Assembly: GCA_028281925.1 (NCBI GenBank)
Contig: JANQIX010000049.1
Span: forward strand, 124,001 to 188,000
Source of the DNA: Alphaproteobacteria bacterium
GTDB taxonomy: Bacteria > Pseudomonadota > Alphaproteobacteria > DSM-16000 > Inquilinaceae
Reading direction: 5' to 3'
Length of the DNA: 64,000 nt
In this document: in pieces, positions 52,000 through 61,010 of the stretch
How positions within the stretch are numbered: position 1 is the first letter of the stretch
Layout: each line of letters begins with the position of its first letter
The notes under the pieces: model-generated
Databases searched by the model: none
Seen by the model: the letters and a program-made list of their open reading frames with translations, nothing else
What the model was told of the DNA's origin: nothing
Position numbers and translations under genes: made by a program

Positions 52000-52031
52000 C
52001 ACCGCCCGCCGGCCGCAGCCGGGCGGCGGTG
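52000..52031 (-). terminator. Imperfect hairpin between rpsB and tsf
   Basis: A 14-base arm at 52000-52013 pairs with 52018-52031 (outer CACCGCC/GGCGGTG perfect, two mismatches inside), starting 7 bases after the rpsB stop. A second small stem GTCGGC-N6-GCCGAC lies at 51951-51968. Neither has a U-run. They could act as an attenuator that sets the rpsB:tsf ratio, as known in other proteobacteria. Confidence 0.4.
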
Positions 52032-52038
52032 GAACCGG

Positions 52039-52860
52039 TCAGGCCTCCGCGGCTGCGTTCTCGCTCTCCGCCGGGGTGGCATCTTCCGCCGCCGGCTCCG
52101 CCTCCCCTTCGGAGGGCATGTCCTCGTCCGGAGGCGCTTCCATGGCGCCAAGATCCTGACCGGAGGCCACCATCTCCGCCTCCAGCCCCGACAGCACGGC
52201 CGACGACAAGAGCTCGCAATAGAGATCGATGGCACGCAACGCATCGTCGTTGCCGGGAATCGGATGGGTGATCCCCGCCGGGTCGGAGTTGCTGTCGATC
52301 ACGGCGATCACAGGAATGCCCAACTTGGTGGCCTCCTGGACGGCGATATCTTCCTTGTTCGTGTCGATGATGAACAAGAGATCGGGCAGCCCGCCCATAT
52401 CGCGGATCCCGCCAAGCGCCCGCTCCAGCTTGTCGCGTTCGCGGGTGAGCTGCAGCAGCTCTTTCTTCGTGCGTCCCGTATCCGACTGGGACAGCTGCTC
52501 GTCCAGATCCTTCAGGCGCCGGATGGAGATCGAGATAGTCTTCCAGTTCGTCAGCATGCCGCCAAGCCAGCGGTGGTTGACGAAGTGCTGACCGCAGCGG
52601 CGGGCGGCATCCGCGATCCGCTCTTGCGCCTGGCGCTTGGTGCCGACGAACAGTACGCGGCCGCCATTGGCGGTCACATCGCGGGCGGCTTCCAGCGCAC
52701 GGTAGAGCAGCGGGACCGTCTGCTCCAGATCGATGATGTGGACGCCGTTGCGGATGCCAAAGATGAACTGTGCCATCTTCGGGTTCCAGCGGCGGGTGTG
52801 GTGGCCAAAATGCACGCCAGCTTCCAGGAGCTGGCGCATGGTGAAGCTTGGCATCGGCAT
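52039..52860 (-). CDS. rpsB: 30S ribosomal protein S2
   Basis: Small-subunit protein needed for S1 binding. The 273-residue protein begins with [20 protein letters not shown], followed by [20 protein letters not shown], and has [28 protein letters not shown] and the signature [19 protein letters not shown]. The last 40 residues are an acidic Glu/Ala extension usual in alphaproteobacteria. ATGs at 52860 and 52854 are both possible. It has a long leader of about 150 bases behind a good promoter. Confidence 0.97.
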   Translation of the reverse strand: MPMPSFTMRQLLEAGVHFGHHTRRWNPKMAQFIFGIRNGVHIIDLEQTVPLLYRALEAARDVTANGGRVLFVGTKRQAQERIADAARRCGQHFVNHRWLGGMLTNWKTISISIRRLKDLDEQLSQSDTGRTKKELLQLTRERDKLERALGGIRDMGGLPDLLFIIDTNKEDIAVQEATKLGIPVIAVIDSNSDPAGITHPIPGNDDALRAIDLYCELLSSAVLSGLEAEMVASGQDLGAMEAPPDEDMPSEGEAEPAAEDATPAESENAAAEA

Positions 52861-53011
52861 GCGTGTCTGTGTCCTTCTTCCGGTTCGTCCTCCGCGGGCC
52901 TGGTCCGTTCGGGCTCATGCTTGTGCAAAAAAGCCACGCCGGACACCGGAAGCAACCGGCCGAGGTCATCGGCGACGGTCAGCCCGCGTGTGGGATCGTG
53001 GAAACTGCGGG

Positions 53012-53040
53012 TTGATAGCCTGACGCCTGCTGCATTGCAA
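53012..53040 (-). promoter_or_regulatory. Promoter of the rpsB operon
   Basis: On the minus strand TTGCAA (53035-53040) and TATCAA (53012-53017) are separated by 17 bases. Transcription would start near 53005, giving a leader of about 145 bases before rpsB, long enough for an S2-responsive structure. dnaE ends only 30 bases upstream. Confidence 0.55.
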
Positions 53041-53069
53041 GCGCCGGGCGCGATCGTCGGGCCTTAGGG

Positions 53070-56000
53070 CTACAACTCCACCACTTCGAGCACGCCCGTA
53101 ATGGCCTTGATCGCCGCCCTGCCGCGCGGCCCTACGGCATAGCGTTGCGGCAGCCGGATCTGAACCTCCCGCTCCCAATCCGTGCGCACGCGAACGCTCA
53201 CATCGGCCCGTCCGGGCCCTTCGCGATCCAAGAGCGCCCGCAGGTTGGGCACGGCGGCCTCGGTTTCGACGAAGATCTCGTAGGCGGCACTGGTGTCGCC
53301 GACGGCCCGGTCCAGCGGTTCCACACCTGTCACCGTGAACCGGTGGCTTCCATCCTCCTGCCCTTGCACCTCGGTCGTCACCAAAACGGCACTTCCCGTC
53401 TCCAGCTGCGGCCTTGCGATCGCCAGAACCTCAGAAAACAGGGTCACGTCGAAGCTCGCCGTCGCGTCGGACAAGGTGACGAAGGCGTAGCGCTTATCCG
53501 ATTTGCTGATCCGCTCCCGCTTGGCCATTACGATGCCGGCCATGCGCAAGGTTTCCGTAGTGCCGGGGCGAACCCTGCGGGTCGCCTCGACATGGGTCAC
53601 GACGCTGAGACGGCGCACCGGATAGCCGTCGATGGGGTGGGCGGAGAAGTAGAAACCGATCGCGTCGTGCTCATGGGCCAGCCGGTCGAGCGGCTCCCAG
53701 TCCGGCGTGTCGGGCAGCGTCGGATGCTCCGGCCCGCTGTCGGCGCCGCCGCCGAACAGATTGACCTGACGGCTCTCACGCTCCTCCTTCGCCGCGTGAG
53801 AGAACCGCACGACCCGGTCCACGGCTTCGAAGATCTGGCGCCGGTTCGGATGCAGCGTATCGAATGCACCGGCCCGGATCAGGCTTTCCAGATGACGCTT
53901 GTTGACGTGGACGGACTCAAGCCTCTGCGCGAGATCGAAGATGCCGGCATAGGCACCGCCGGCGCTCCGCTCTTCAGCCAGAGCCCGCATGGCGTCCGTC
54001 CCGACCCCCTTCAGGGCCCCCAGTGCGTACCGGATCGCACGCTGCCCGCTGTCCGTGATCTCGATGGAAAACTCCGCGGCCGACCGGTTGACGTCAGGCG
54101 GCAGCAGCGGGATCTCCAGCCGCCGCAGCTCTTGGCGATAAACGCCCAGCTTGTCGGTGTTGCCCATATCCAGGTTCATGGAGGCGGCGAAGAAGGCAAC
54201 CGGATGGTTGGCCTTCAGATAGGCCGTCTGATAGGCCACGACGGCATAGGCCGCCGCGTGCGCCTTGTTGAAGCCGTACCCGGCGAATTTCGCCACCTGC
54301 TCGAAGATGGAAGCGGCGCGCTCACCATCGACGCCGCGCGCAACGGCCCCTTCGATGAAGACCTGCTTCTGCGCAGCCATTTCGGCCGGGATCTTCTTGC
54401 CCATGGCGCGGCGCAACAGATCGGCGCCGCCAAGTGAATAGCCCGCCAGCACCTGGGCCACCTGCATCACCTGTTCCTGATAGATCATGATGCCGAAGGT
54501 CTCTTTCAGGATCGGCTCAAGATCCTCGTGCAGGTAATCGACCGGCTGTTCGCCGTTCTTCACCTTGATGAAGGTCGGGATGTTGTCCATCGGCCCCGGG
54601 CGGTAGAGCGCCACCAGCGCGATGATCTCCTCGAACCGCGTGGGTTTGAGGCGGCGCAGGATGTCCCGCATGCCCGTGCTTTCCAGCTGGAACACGCCCG
54701 TCGTCTCGCCGCGCCCCAGCATCGCGAAGGTCGGCTCATCTCCCAGCGGCAGCCGGTCCAGATCGGGTACTGGCCCCCCTTCGCTTTCGCTGATCATGGC
54801 GACAGCTCGGTCCAGCACCGTCAGCGTCTTCAGCCCGAGGAAGTCGAACTTCACCAGGCCGGCCAGCTCGACATACTTCATGTTGAACTGGGTGACCGGC
54901 ATGGATGACCGCGGGTCGCGGTAGAGCGGCACCAGCTCTTCCAGCGGCCGGTCGCCAATCACGACGCCGGCGGCATGGGTCGATGCGTGACGGTACAGGC
55001 CCTCCAGCTTCAGTGCGGTGTCGATCAGATAGGCAACGGTCTCATCAGTCTCGCGCTGCTCGCGAAGTTGCTCGATGGACTTCACTGCCTCAGCCAGGGT
55101 CGTGGGGTTGGCCGGGTTGTTGGGGACAAGTTTGCAGATGCGGTCGACCTGCCCATAGGGCATCTGCAGCACGCGGCCCACGTCGCGCAGCACGGCACGG
55201 GCCTGCAGCTTACCAAAGGTGATGATCTGCGCGACGCGGTCCTGGCCGTAGCGGTCCTGGACGTAGCGGATCACCTCGTCCCGCCGATCCTGGCAGAAGT
55301 CGATGTCGAAGTCCGGCATCGACACGCGCTCGGGATTGAGAAAGCGTTCGAAAAGAAGGCCGAGCCGGAGCGGGTCCAGGTCGGTGATCGTGAGCGACCA
55401 GGCGACCACGGACGCGGCACCCGAGCCCCGCCCCGGCCCGACCGGAATCCCTTTTGCCTTCGCCCACTGGATGAAATCGGCAACGATCAGGAAATAGCCC
55501 GAATAGCCCATGCGCGCGATCACGCCGAGCTCGAAGTCCAGCCGCTCCCGATAGGGGCGCGCTACCTCTTCCCGCTCAGCATCATCCATGCCCTCATGCC
55601 AGACGCGGGTCGCAAGCCTTGTTTCGAGCCCCTTCGCCGCCTCCGCGCGCAGCAGCGCAGCCTCGTCCGTGTCATGCGCATCGGCGACATGGGGCAGGAT
55701 GGGCTTGCACTTTTCCGGCATGAAGGCGCAGCGGCGCGCGATGACCACAGTGTTGTCCAGGGCCTCGGGCAGATCGTCGAACAGGCTGCGCATGGCACTG
55801 GCCGGCTTGAACCAGTGTTCCTGCGTGACGCGGCGCCGATCGGTCTCGCTGCGATAGCTGCTGTCGGCGATGCACAGCAGCGCATCATGCGCCTCGTACA
55901 TCGCGCGTTCGCTGAAATAGACGTCGTTGGTGGCCACCAGCGGCAGGTCGTGCCGGTACGCCAGCTCAATCAGCTCGGCTTCTATGGCGTCTTCCGCCGG

Positions 56001-56561
56001 ATCGCCGTGGCGCATCAGCTCAACATAGAGGCGGCCCGGAAATGCCTCCGCCAGACGGGCCAGCGCCTCTTCCGCCTCAGGTGTCTGCCCATCGGCCAGC
56101 GCGCGGCCGACCGGTCCCTTGGGTCCGCCCGTCAGGGCGATCAGACCGTCGCTGAACTGCGCCAGCTGGTCCCAGCCGGCCTGGGGTTGCTCGTCCGCCG
56201 CGCTGTCAAGGAATGCGTGGCTGACCAGCGCCATCAGGTTGCGATAGCCGGTTTCGTTCTGCACCAGCAGAACGATCTGATCGGCCGCCTGAAGGCGCGG
56301 GCTGCCATTGCCGTTTCCGTTGTCGTTGGCCCGCAGCTGTCGTCTGAGCGCCAGTTGCGTCCCGATCACCGGCTGGACACCGGCGGCGGACGCCTTCATC
56401 GCGAACTCCAACGCACCAAAGAGATTGGCGGTATCAGTCACGGCGACGGCCGGCATGGCGCCTTCGACGCACCGGCGCACGAGCTCGTCCAGTGTGATGG
56501 CGCCCTCTGCCAGCGAGTACGCGGAATGAACGCGAAGGTGGACGAAATCTGCGTGCTGCAT
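53070..56561 (-). CDS. dnaE: DNA polymerase III subunit alpha
   Basis: Main replicative polymerase. From the ATG at 56561 it has 1163 residues. The N-terminal PHP domain starts FVHLRVHSAYSLAEGAI; the palm carries the catalytic acids Asp417 and Asp419 in PDFDIDF, preceded by PVGPGRGSGAASVVAWSL. The helix-hairpin-helix/OB-fold part includes KSDKRYAFVTLSDATASFDV. The open frame extends to 56936 on the complement of the esterase gene, but that extension is unconserved. It is the DnaE1 replicative type; the error-prone DnaE2 is not in this window. Confidence 0.97.
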   Translation of the reverse strand: MQHADFVHLRVHSAYSLAEGAITLDELVRRCVEGAMPAVAVTDTANLFGALEFAMKASAAGVQPVIGTQLALRRQLRANDNGNGNGSPRLQAADQIVLLVQNETGYRNLMALVSHAFLDSAADEQPQAGWDQLAQFSDGLIALTGGPKGPVGRALADGQTPEAEEALARLAEAFPGRLYVELMRHGDPAEDAIEAELIELAYRHDLPLVATNDVYFSERAMYEAHDALLCIADSSYRSETDRRRVTQEHWFKPASAMRSLFDDLPEALDNTVVIARRCAFMPEKCKPILPHVADAHDTDEAALLRAEAAKGLETRLATRVWHEGMDDAEREEVARPYRERLDFELGVIARMGYSGYFLIVADFIQWAKAKGIPVGPGRGSGAASVVAWSLTITDLDPLRLGLLFERFLNPERVSMPDFDIDFCQDRRDEVIRYVQDRYGQDRVAQIITFGKLQARAVLRDVGRVLQMPYGQVDRICKLVPNNPANPTTLAEAVKSIEQLREQRETDETVAYLIDTALKLEGLYRHASTHAAGVVIGDRPLEELVPLYRDPRSSMPVTQFNMKYVELAGLVKFDFLGLKTLTVLDRAVAMISESEGGPVPDLDRLPLGDEPTFAMLGRGETTGVFQLESTGMRDILRRLKPTRFEEIIALVALYRPGPMDNIPTFIKVKNGEQPVDYLHEDLEPILKETFGIMIYQEQVMQVAQVLAGYSLGGADLLRRAMGKKIPAEMAAQKQVFIEGAVARGVDGERAASIFEQVAKFAGYGFNKAHAAAYAVVAYQTAYLKANHPVAFFAASMNLDMGNTDKLGVYRQELRRLEIPLLPPDVNRSAAEFSIEITDSGQRAIRYALGALKGVGTDAMRALAEERSAGGAYAGIFDLAQRLESVHVNKRHLESLIRAGAFDTLHPNRRQIFEAVDRVVRFSHAAKEERESRQVNLFGGGADSGPEHPTLPDTPDWEPLDRLAHEHDAIGFYFSAHPIDGYPVRRLSVVTHVEATRRVRPGTTETLRMAGIVMAKRERISKSDKRYAFVTLSDATASFDVTLFSEVLAIARPQLETGSAVLVTTEVQGQEDGSHRFTVTGVEPLDRAVGDTSAAYEIFVETEAAVPNLRALLDREGPGRADVSVRVRTDWEREVQIRLPQRYAVGPRGRAAIKAITGVLEVVEL

Positions 56562-56620
56562 TACTATAAGTTCCAAGCCTTGCGAACAGTGTGTGGTTGA
56601 GTCGGCGGCAACGTCATCCT

Positions 56621-56635
56621 GAACGTTGGCGGAAC
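56621..56635. promoter_or_regulatory. Candidate LexA site between dnaE and the esterase gene
   Basis: GAAC-GTTGGCG-GAAC is an exact match to the alphaproteobacterial SOS box in either reading (GTTC-N7-GTTC on the minus strand). It is 60 bases upstream of dnaE and 46 bases upstream of the esterase ATG. About two such 8-base matches are expected by chance in 64 kb, so it is only suggestive. Confidence 0.35.
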
Positions 56636-56681
56636 ATTCGGCCGTGTGCGCAGCAAGAACGGCCTTGGAGCCCAGAACGCG

Positions 56682-57848
56682 ATGATCGCCATGATGAGCC
56701 GCGGTTTCTCTGCCGCCCTTGTGACGGCCGTGTTTGCCCATACCGCGACGGCGCAGACGCCGACCGTCCCGCTTGGTGACTATCGCGCCGATCCGGCCAC
56801 GGTCACCGTGTCGGGCATTTCCTCGGGCGGGTACATGGCCAACCAGTTCCATGTCGCCTTCTCCGACCTGGTCGTCGGCTCCGGCGTCGTCGCCGGAGGG
56901 CCATACCGGTGCGCAGCCCATGGGCCCAGCTCGCAAGGGGAGTGCAACGCCGTGACACGGTGCATGCAGTTCCAGGATCGGGTCCCCCTGGCCTTCTGCC
57001 CGTCATTGCCACGCCATCCGTTCTTCTTCGGCACCATCGACTTCACCGGCCCGCCGGACATTGCACCGCTGGTGCAGGACACACGCGATCTGGCCGCGCG
57101 CGACGCCGTTGCGGACCCGGAAAACCTGTGCGGCGACCGCATGCTTCTGCTCTACGGCCAGTTCGACGACCTAGTGCCCGAGAGCATTGTGCGCAGTCTG
57201 GACGACTATCTCGAGGCCGTTCTGGACTGCGGGGCGGATCGCCCGCCCGCCATGGTCGAGCTTCGCGAGCTGCCCGGGGCCGCGCATACCATGCCGATCG
57301 ACGACCGTCCGGATGTGGAGTGGTCCTGTTCGGAGTCCGAGCCGCCCTACCTTGGGGAGTGCGGTTACTCCGCCGCGGCACAGATCCTGGACTTCCTCTA
57401 CGACGCACCGTTCAGTGCAGCAGAGGCAGCTACCGTCGGCGCCAGCGGGCTCTTGCGTTTCGCCCAATCCGACGCCGTTGATCAGCCCGCATTGGCCGCT
57501 CTCGCCGAGTACGGCTTCCTTTATGTGCCCGGTGCATGCGCTGGAGACGCGTCATGCCGCCTGCACGTGGTGTTTCATGGCTGCCGTCAATCAGCGCGGT
57601 CAGCGGAGATGGGAGAGACCTTCGTCCGCAACGCCGGCTACAACGACTGGGCAGAGGCAAATCAGACCATCATTCTCTATCCCCAGGTCTACCATCCCGA
57701 CGGCAGCTTCGATCACTGGGTGCTATCGAACCCCAGGGGCTGCTGGGACTGGTGGGGATACACCGACGCCGACTACGCCACGCGCAGCGGCGCGCAGATG
57801 GACGCGGTGAAGGCGATGATCGACATCCTGACGGACGGGCAACCCTGA
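56682..57848 (+). CDS. Exported PHB-depolymerase-like esterase, type II catalytic order
   Basis: Probable periplasmic or secreted polyhydroxyalkanoate depolymerase or related esterase. From the ATG at 56682 it has 388 residues with a signal peptide (1-24, ending TATA). The lipase box GISSG has Ser47 and lies before the oxyanion-type motif VVFHGCRQ, which matches the type II order of PHB depolymerases. A candidate His is in NPRGCWDWWGY's neighbourhood or in LPGAAHTMP. There is no C-terminal linker or substrate-binding domain. Many Cys residues support export. Starts at 56646 (GTG) and 56694 are alternatives. The true substrate is unproven. Confidence 0.78.
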   Translation: MIAMMSRGFSAALVTAVFAHTATAQTPTVPLGDYRADPATVTVSGISSGGYMANQFHVAFSDLVVGSGVVAGGPYRCAAHGPSSQGECNAVTRCMQFQDRVPLAFCPSLPRHPFFFGTIDFTGPPDIAPLVQDTRDLAARDAVADPENLCGDRMLLLYGQFDDLVPESIVRSLDDYLEAVLDCGADRPPAMVELRELPGAAHTMPIDDRPDVEWSCSESEPPYLGECGYSAAAQILDFLYDAPFSAAEAATVGASGLLRFAQSDAVDQPALAALAEYGFLYVPGACAGDASCRLHVVFHGCRQSARSAEMGETFVRNAGYNDWAEANQTIILYPQVYHPDGSFDHWVLSNPRGCWDWWGYTDADYATRSGAQMDAVKAMIDILTDGQP

Positions 57849-57894
57849 AGGACAGCATTGCCGCCGGCTGGCCAACGGCCGTACTCAAGTCGGT

Positions 57895-58200
57895 ATGGAA
57901 GCGCGCCACTTCTTTCTTCTGATTTCAGCCATCGCCCTGTCCGCGGCCGTGTTCTCGCCGATCAGGCTGCCGGTGTTCCTTTTGCTGCCGGCGATCCTGC
58001 CGGAGATCTTCTGGCAGAGTCTGAGCATCCGGATCTTCGTCAACACATTGGTGATTGCCGTTGCCATCGTCGCGCTGAGCGGTGTGCCCGCCGCTCTCTT
58101 CGAGCGCCTTTGCCGCCGCCCTCAGGGCGACGATGTCACGATGGTGGTCTGGGCCAGCACCGCCGCCCTCTTGGCGCTGTCAACCTGGCAGGTCGGCTGA
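57895..58200 (+). CDS. Small membrane protein of unknown function
   Basis: A 101-residue protein with three hydrophobic stretches (FFLLISAIALSAAVF, IFVNTLVIAVAIVALSG and VVWASTAALLALSTW) and a short basic loop RLCRRPQGD between the last two. No family is recognised. It follows the esterase by 46 bases on the same strand and converges on the methyltransferase gene with an 8-base gap. Codon use is like its neighbours, so it is likely real. Confidence 0.6.
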   Translation: MEARHFFLLISAIALSAAVFSPIRLPVFLLLPAILPEIFWQSLSIRIFVNTLVIAVAIVALSGVPAALFERLCRRPQGDDVTMVVWASTAALLALSTWQVG

Positions 58201-58208
58201 CCGGCCTC

Positions 58209-58751
58209 TCAAACCAATACCGGCATTCGACGATGGTCGACGGCGCAAATCCGCTGGATCACCGCGGGATGCGGCCGGTGGACCAACCCATGTTCATAGG
58301 CGACGACCTGCAGTTTGCCTTTGACGACTTCAAGCAGTTCTCCGGGCCTCAGCAGAAAGTCGGGGTTTCGCGGCCGGCCGAGAGACTCGTTGCCCTCGGC
58401 AAAGGTCTCACAGATCAGTACGCCCGCGGCCGAGAGCGACGACAGGAGATCCGGGAACAGCGGCCGGTGGAGATAGTTTGTCACAACGATGCCGCCGAAC
58501 TGGGATTTGGCGAACGGCCAGGGAGATCCGTCTTCCAGGTCATGGGTCAGGACCTCCGAACCCGGTCGATTAGCGAGATCGAGAAGGCCAGAGCAGTCGC
58601 GGTCGACCGCCACGACCGGATGACCACGGTCGAGGAAATGGCGCGCATGGCGGCCATGCCCGGCGGCGAGGTCCAGCACCTGGCCGCCGGCCAGGATCAA
58701 TGGGCTGAACCGCACCACCCAAGCCGATGGCCCCTTCGTGTCCTCGCTCAC
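58209..58751 (-). CDS. Class I SAM-dependent methyltransferase
   Basis: A 180-residue Rossmann-type methyltransferase with SAM motif I in VLDLAAGHGRHARHFLDRGH and the acidic motif II strand VVAVDRD, then VVTNYLHRPLFPDL and LICETFAEGNE. These resemble TehB-like small methyltransferases. Substrate unknown. The GTG start overlaps the stop of the YggT-like gene by 4 bases, so the two are made together. Confidence 0.8.
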   Translation of the reverse strand: MSEDTKGPSAWVVRFSPLILAGGQVLDLAAGHGRHARHFLDRGHPVVAVDRDCSGLLDLANRPGSEVLTHDLEDGSPWPFAKSQFGGIVVTNYLHRPLFPDLLSSLSAAGVLICETFAEGNESLGRPRNPDFLLRPGELLEVVKGKLQVVAYEHGLVHRPHPAVIQRICAVDHRRMPVLV

Positions 58752-59071
58752 GGCACACCCGGATGCTGTACGTCGACCGCTGGCTCCATGCCCGTGCTGC
58801 GCAGGGCGATCCAGAACGCAAGGCGGATCAGCGTCAGCCAGAACGCGGCCAAGAGCGGAAGAAACGTTGCGTGGACGAAACTCGGCGTGATCGGCCGAAC
58901 TGCCGCCAGCACCGGGTTGGTCACCCGCACGAAGAACCGCCAGATGTAGTTGGACCAGTCAGCCGGCACGAAGAGGGAAAAGCCGAAGCGAGCGATCATC
59001 GTGTAGGCCAGCGCCGCCGCCAGGTAGTTGGGTACGTGGTAGTACCAATATGACCAAAACGGATTTTCCAC
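58748..59071 (-). CDS. YggT-like small membrane protein
   Basis: A 107-residue membrane protein with an N-terminal aromatic-rich segment (FWSYWYYHVPNYL) and two or three spans. The segment VTNPVLAAVRPITPSFV resembles the conserved proline-rich loop of YggT family proteins, whose function is poorly defined. The GTG start has a G-rich upstream stretch. It is coupled to the methyltransferase and follows the symporter gene by 45 bases. Confidence 0.55.
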   Translation of the reverse strand: MENPFWSYWYYHVPNYLAAALAYTMIARFGFSLFVPADWSNYIWRFFVRVTNPVLAAVRPITPSFVHATFLPLLAAFWLTLIRLAFWIALRSTGMEPAVDVQHPGVP

Positions 59072-59116
59072 GCTGCCCCCAAGCTGCCGGCATCGGCGCC
59101 CCGCCGCTCGCCGGCC

Positions 59117-60997
59117 TCAGGCCAGCGTCTCGCCACGGGGCACGCGGATGGCATCGACGAAATCCTGCATCTCTTTCGACGGCGCCGGTGTCACCAGACT
59201 GACCAGCCAGGTGACCACGAAAGCGACCGGGATCCCGAACAGGCCGGCTGAGATGTTGCGCACGCCGAACCAGCCGACATTGTTGGCGACGACCTCCGGC
59301 CCGTCGATCGTGGTCATGCCCAGAGTCTCGACCCCGTATTCCGGGAAATAGCGGCTGACGATCAGGTAGACCAGACACACACCGGTGCCGGCGATCATAC
59401 CCATGACCGCGCCGGCCGATGTCGTGCGCTTCCACCAGACGCCCATGATCAGGGCGGGGAACAGGCCGGACGCCGCGATGCTGAAGGCCCACGCAACCAT
59501 CGACAGGATGCCCGCCGGTTGCGTGCCGGCCGCGATCGCCGCCAGGATCGCAACGACGATCAACAACGCGCGGGCCACGATCAGTCGGCGCTGGGTGCTC
59601 GCCTTCGGGTCGATCATCCGATAGTAGATGTCGTGGCTGAGCGCATTGGCGATGGCCAGCAACAGCCCGTCCGCCGTCGACAGCGCGGCCGCCAGCCCCC
59701 CTGCTGCCACCAGCCCGGCGATGACATAGGGCAGCCCGGCGATTTCCGGCGTGGCAATCACGACCACGTCGTCGTCGATTGCGAAGTCGGCGAAGCGGAT
59801 GATGTCGCCAACGCCGGCGGCCTGACAGGCCTCGAACAGTTCCTGCGGTGTGGCCGGGTGAACACCGCAGACATGCACCAGGTTCAGCTTGCCGTAGACG
59901 AAGACCCATTCGGGCAGATGTTCGGCCGCATCCAGGGTCGAGATGTCGGTGCCGAGCACGTTGGAGTAGATCTCAAGCTTTGCGAAGGCGGCATAGGCCG
60001 GCGCGGTGAAATAGAGGATGAAGACGAAGAGCAGCGTCCAGGCTACGGATTTGCGGGCCTCGCGCACGCTCGGCGTCGTGAAATAGCGCATCAGCACATG
60101 CGGCAGCGAAGCCGTGCCGATCATCAGGCACGCTGCCAGCGCGAAAAAGTTCAACGGATCGTAGTGAACAAAGGGCTGCGTGTGGGACCGCGCCCCTTCC
60201 AGATAGCCGCCCGGGACCGCATGGGCCATCTCCAGTGCCGTGATGTCCTGCAGCACCTCGCCGTACATCAACTGCGGCACGGGGATGCCCGTGCGCTGGG
60301 CCGACAAGAGCACCACCGGTATGAGATAGGCGATGATCAGCACGATGTACTGCGCCACCTGGGTCCAGGTGACCGCGCGCATGCCGCCCAGCATGGAACA
60401 CAGCAGTATGCCGATCAGCCCGACGAACACGGCCACCTCGAACGGAATGCCGAGGAAGCGAGAGGCGATCACGCCGGTGCCCGTCACCTGGGCGACGATA
60501 TAGGTGAACGACGCGCAGAACAGGATGAAGATGCCGATGGTGCGGGCGAACCCTCCCCCGTACCGGGCGCCGAGGAAATCCGGAACGGTATAGGCGCCGA
60601 ACTTGCGCAAGTAGGGCGCGATCAGGACCGCCACCAGCACGTACCCGCCGGTCCAGCCCAGCACGAAGGCTAGTCCGTCATAGCCCAGCGCATAGAGCGT
60701 GCCGGCCATGCCGATGAACGACGCCGCCGAGATCCAGTCGGCGGCCGTTGCCATGCCGTTGAAGAAGGCGGGGATGCGCCGGCCGGCAACGTAGTACTCC
60801 GACACCATCATGGTGCGGCTGAGGATGCCGATGCCCGCGTAGACTGCGATCGTGAAGAACACGAACAGGTAGCCGATCACGGTATCGGGGACACCAACCT
60901 GCTCCAGGATCGCCAGGAACATGACGAAAATGGCGAACCCGACCGTATAGACCCCGTAGATGCGGCTCAGATTGCTTGTAAGATCTCGACCGGCCAT
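59117..60997 (-). CDS. Sodium:solute symporter (VC_2705/ActP-like)
   Basis: Inner-membrane cation-coupled carrier, probably for a small organic acid such as acetate. From the ATG at 60997 the protein has 626 residues and about 13-14 spans. It shows GRRIPAFFNGMATAADWISA, the family segments GFARTIGIFILFCASF and LAAALSTADGLLLAIANALS and a soluble loop of about 60 residues between spans (around LVHVCGVHPATPQELF). A start at 61042 would overlap the DUF4212 gene by 32 bases and is less likely. The DUF4212 partner directly upstream is the usual companion of this subfamily. Confidence 0.88.
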   Translation of the reverse strand: MAGRDLTSNLSRIYGVYTVGFAIFVMFLAILEQVGVPDTVIGYLFVFFTIAVYAGIGILSRTMMVSEYYVAGRRIPAFFNGMATAADWISAASFIGMAGTLYALGYDGLAFVLGWTGGYVLVAVLIAPYLRKFGAYTVPDFLGARYGGGFARTIGIFILFCASFTYIVAQVTGTGVIASRFLGIPFEVAVFVGLIGILLCSMLGGMRAVTWTQVAQYIVLIIAYLIPVVLLSAQRTGIPVPQLMYGEVLQDITALEMAHAVPGGYLEGARSHTQPFVHYDPLNFFALAACLMIGTASLPHVLMRYFTTPSVREARKSVAWTLLFVFILYFTAPAYAAFAKLEIYSNVLGTDISTLDAAEHLPEWVFVYGKLNLVHVCGVHPATPQELFEACQAAGVGDIIRFADFAIDDDVVVIATPEIAGLPYVIAGLVAAGGLAAALSTADGLLLAIANALSHDIYYRMIDPKASTQRRLIVARALLIVVAILAAIAAGTQPAGILSMVAWAFSIAASGLFPALIMGVWWKRTTSAGAVMGMIAGTGVCLVYLIVSRYFPEYGVETLGMTTIDGPEVVANNVGWFGVRNISAGLFGIPVAFVVTWLVSLVTPAPSKEMQDFVDAIRVPRGETLA

Positions 60998-61010
60998 GCG
61001 GCGTTCCAGC

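Noticed and set aside
54975-56600. 541-codon plus-strand ORF opposite dnaE
   Set aside because: Shadow of dnaE; no coherent motifs.
56562-56936. N-terminal extension of dnaE by 125 codons
   Set aside because: The family starts at the PHP domain right after the ATG at 56561, and the extension lies antisense to the signal-peptide region of the esterase gene.
59817-59990. Large soluble loop in the sodium:solute symporter as a novel insertion
   Set aside because: Members of this symporter subfamily commonly carry such a loop between spans, and the flanking motifs continue normally, so it is not treated as unusual.
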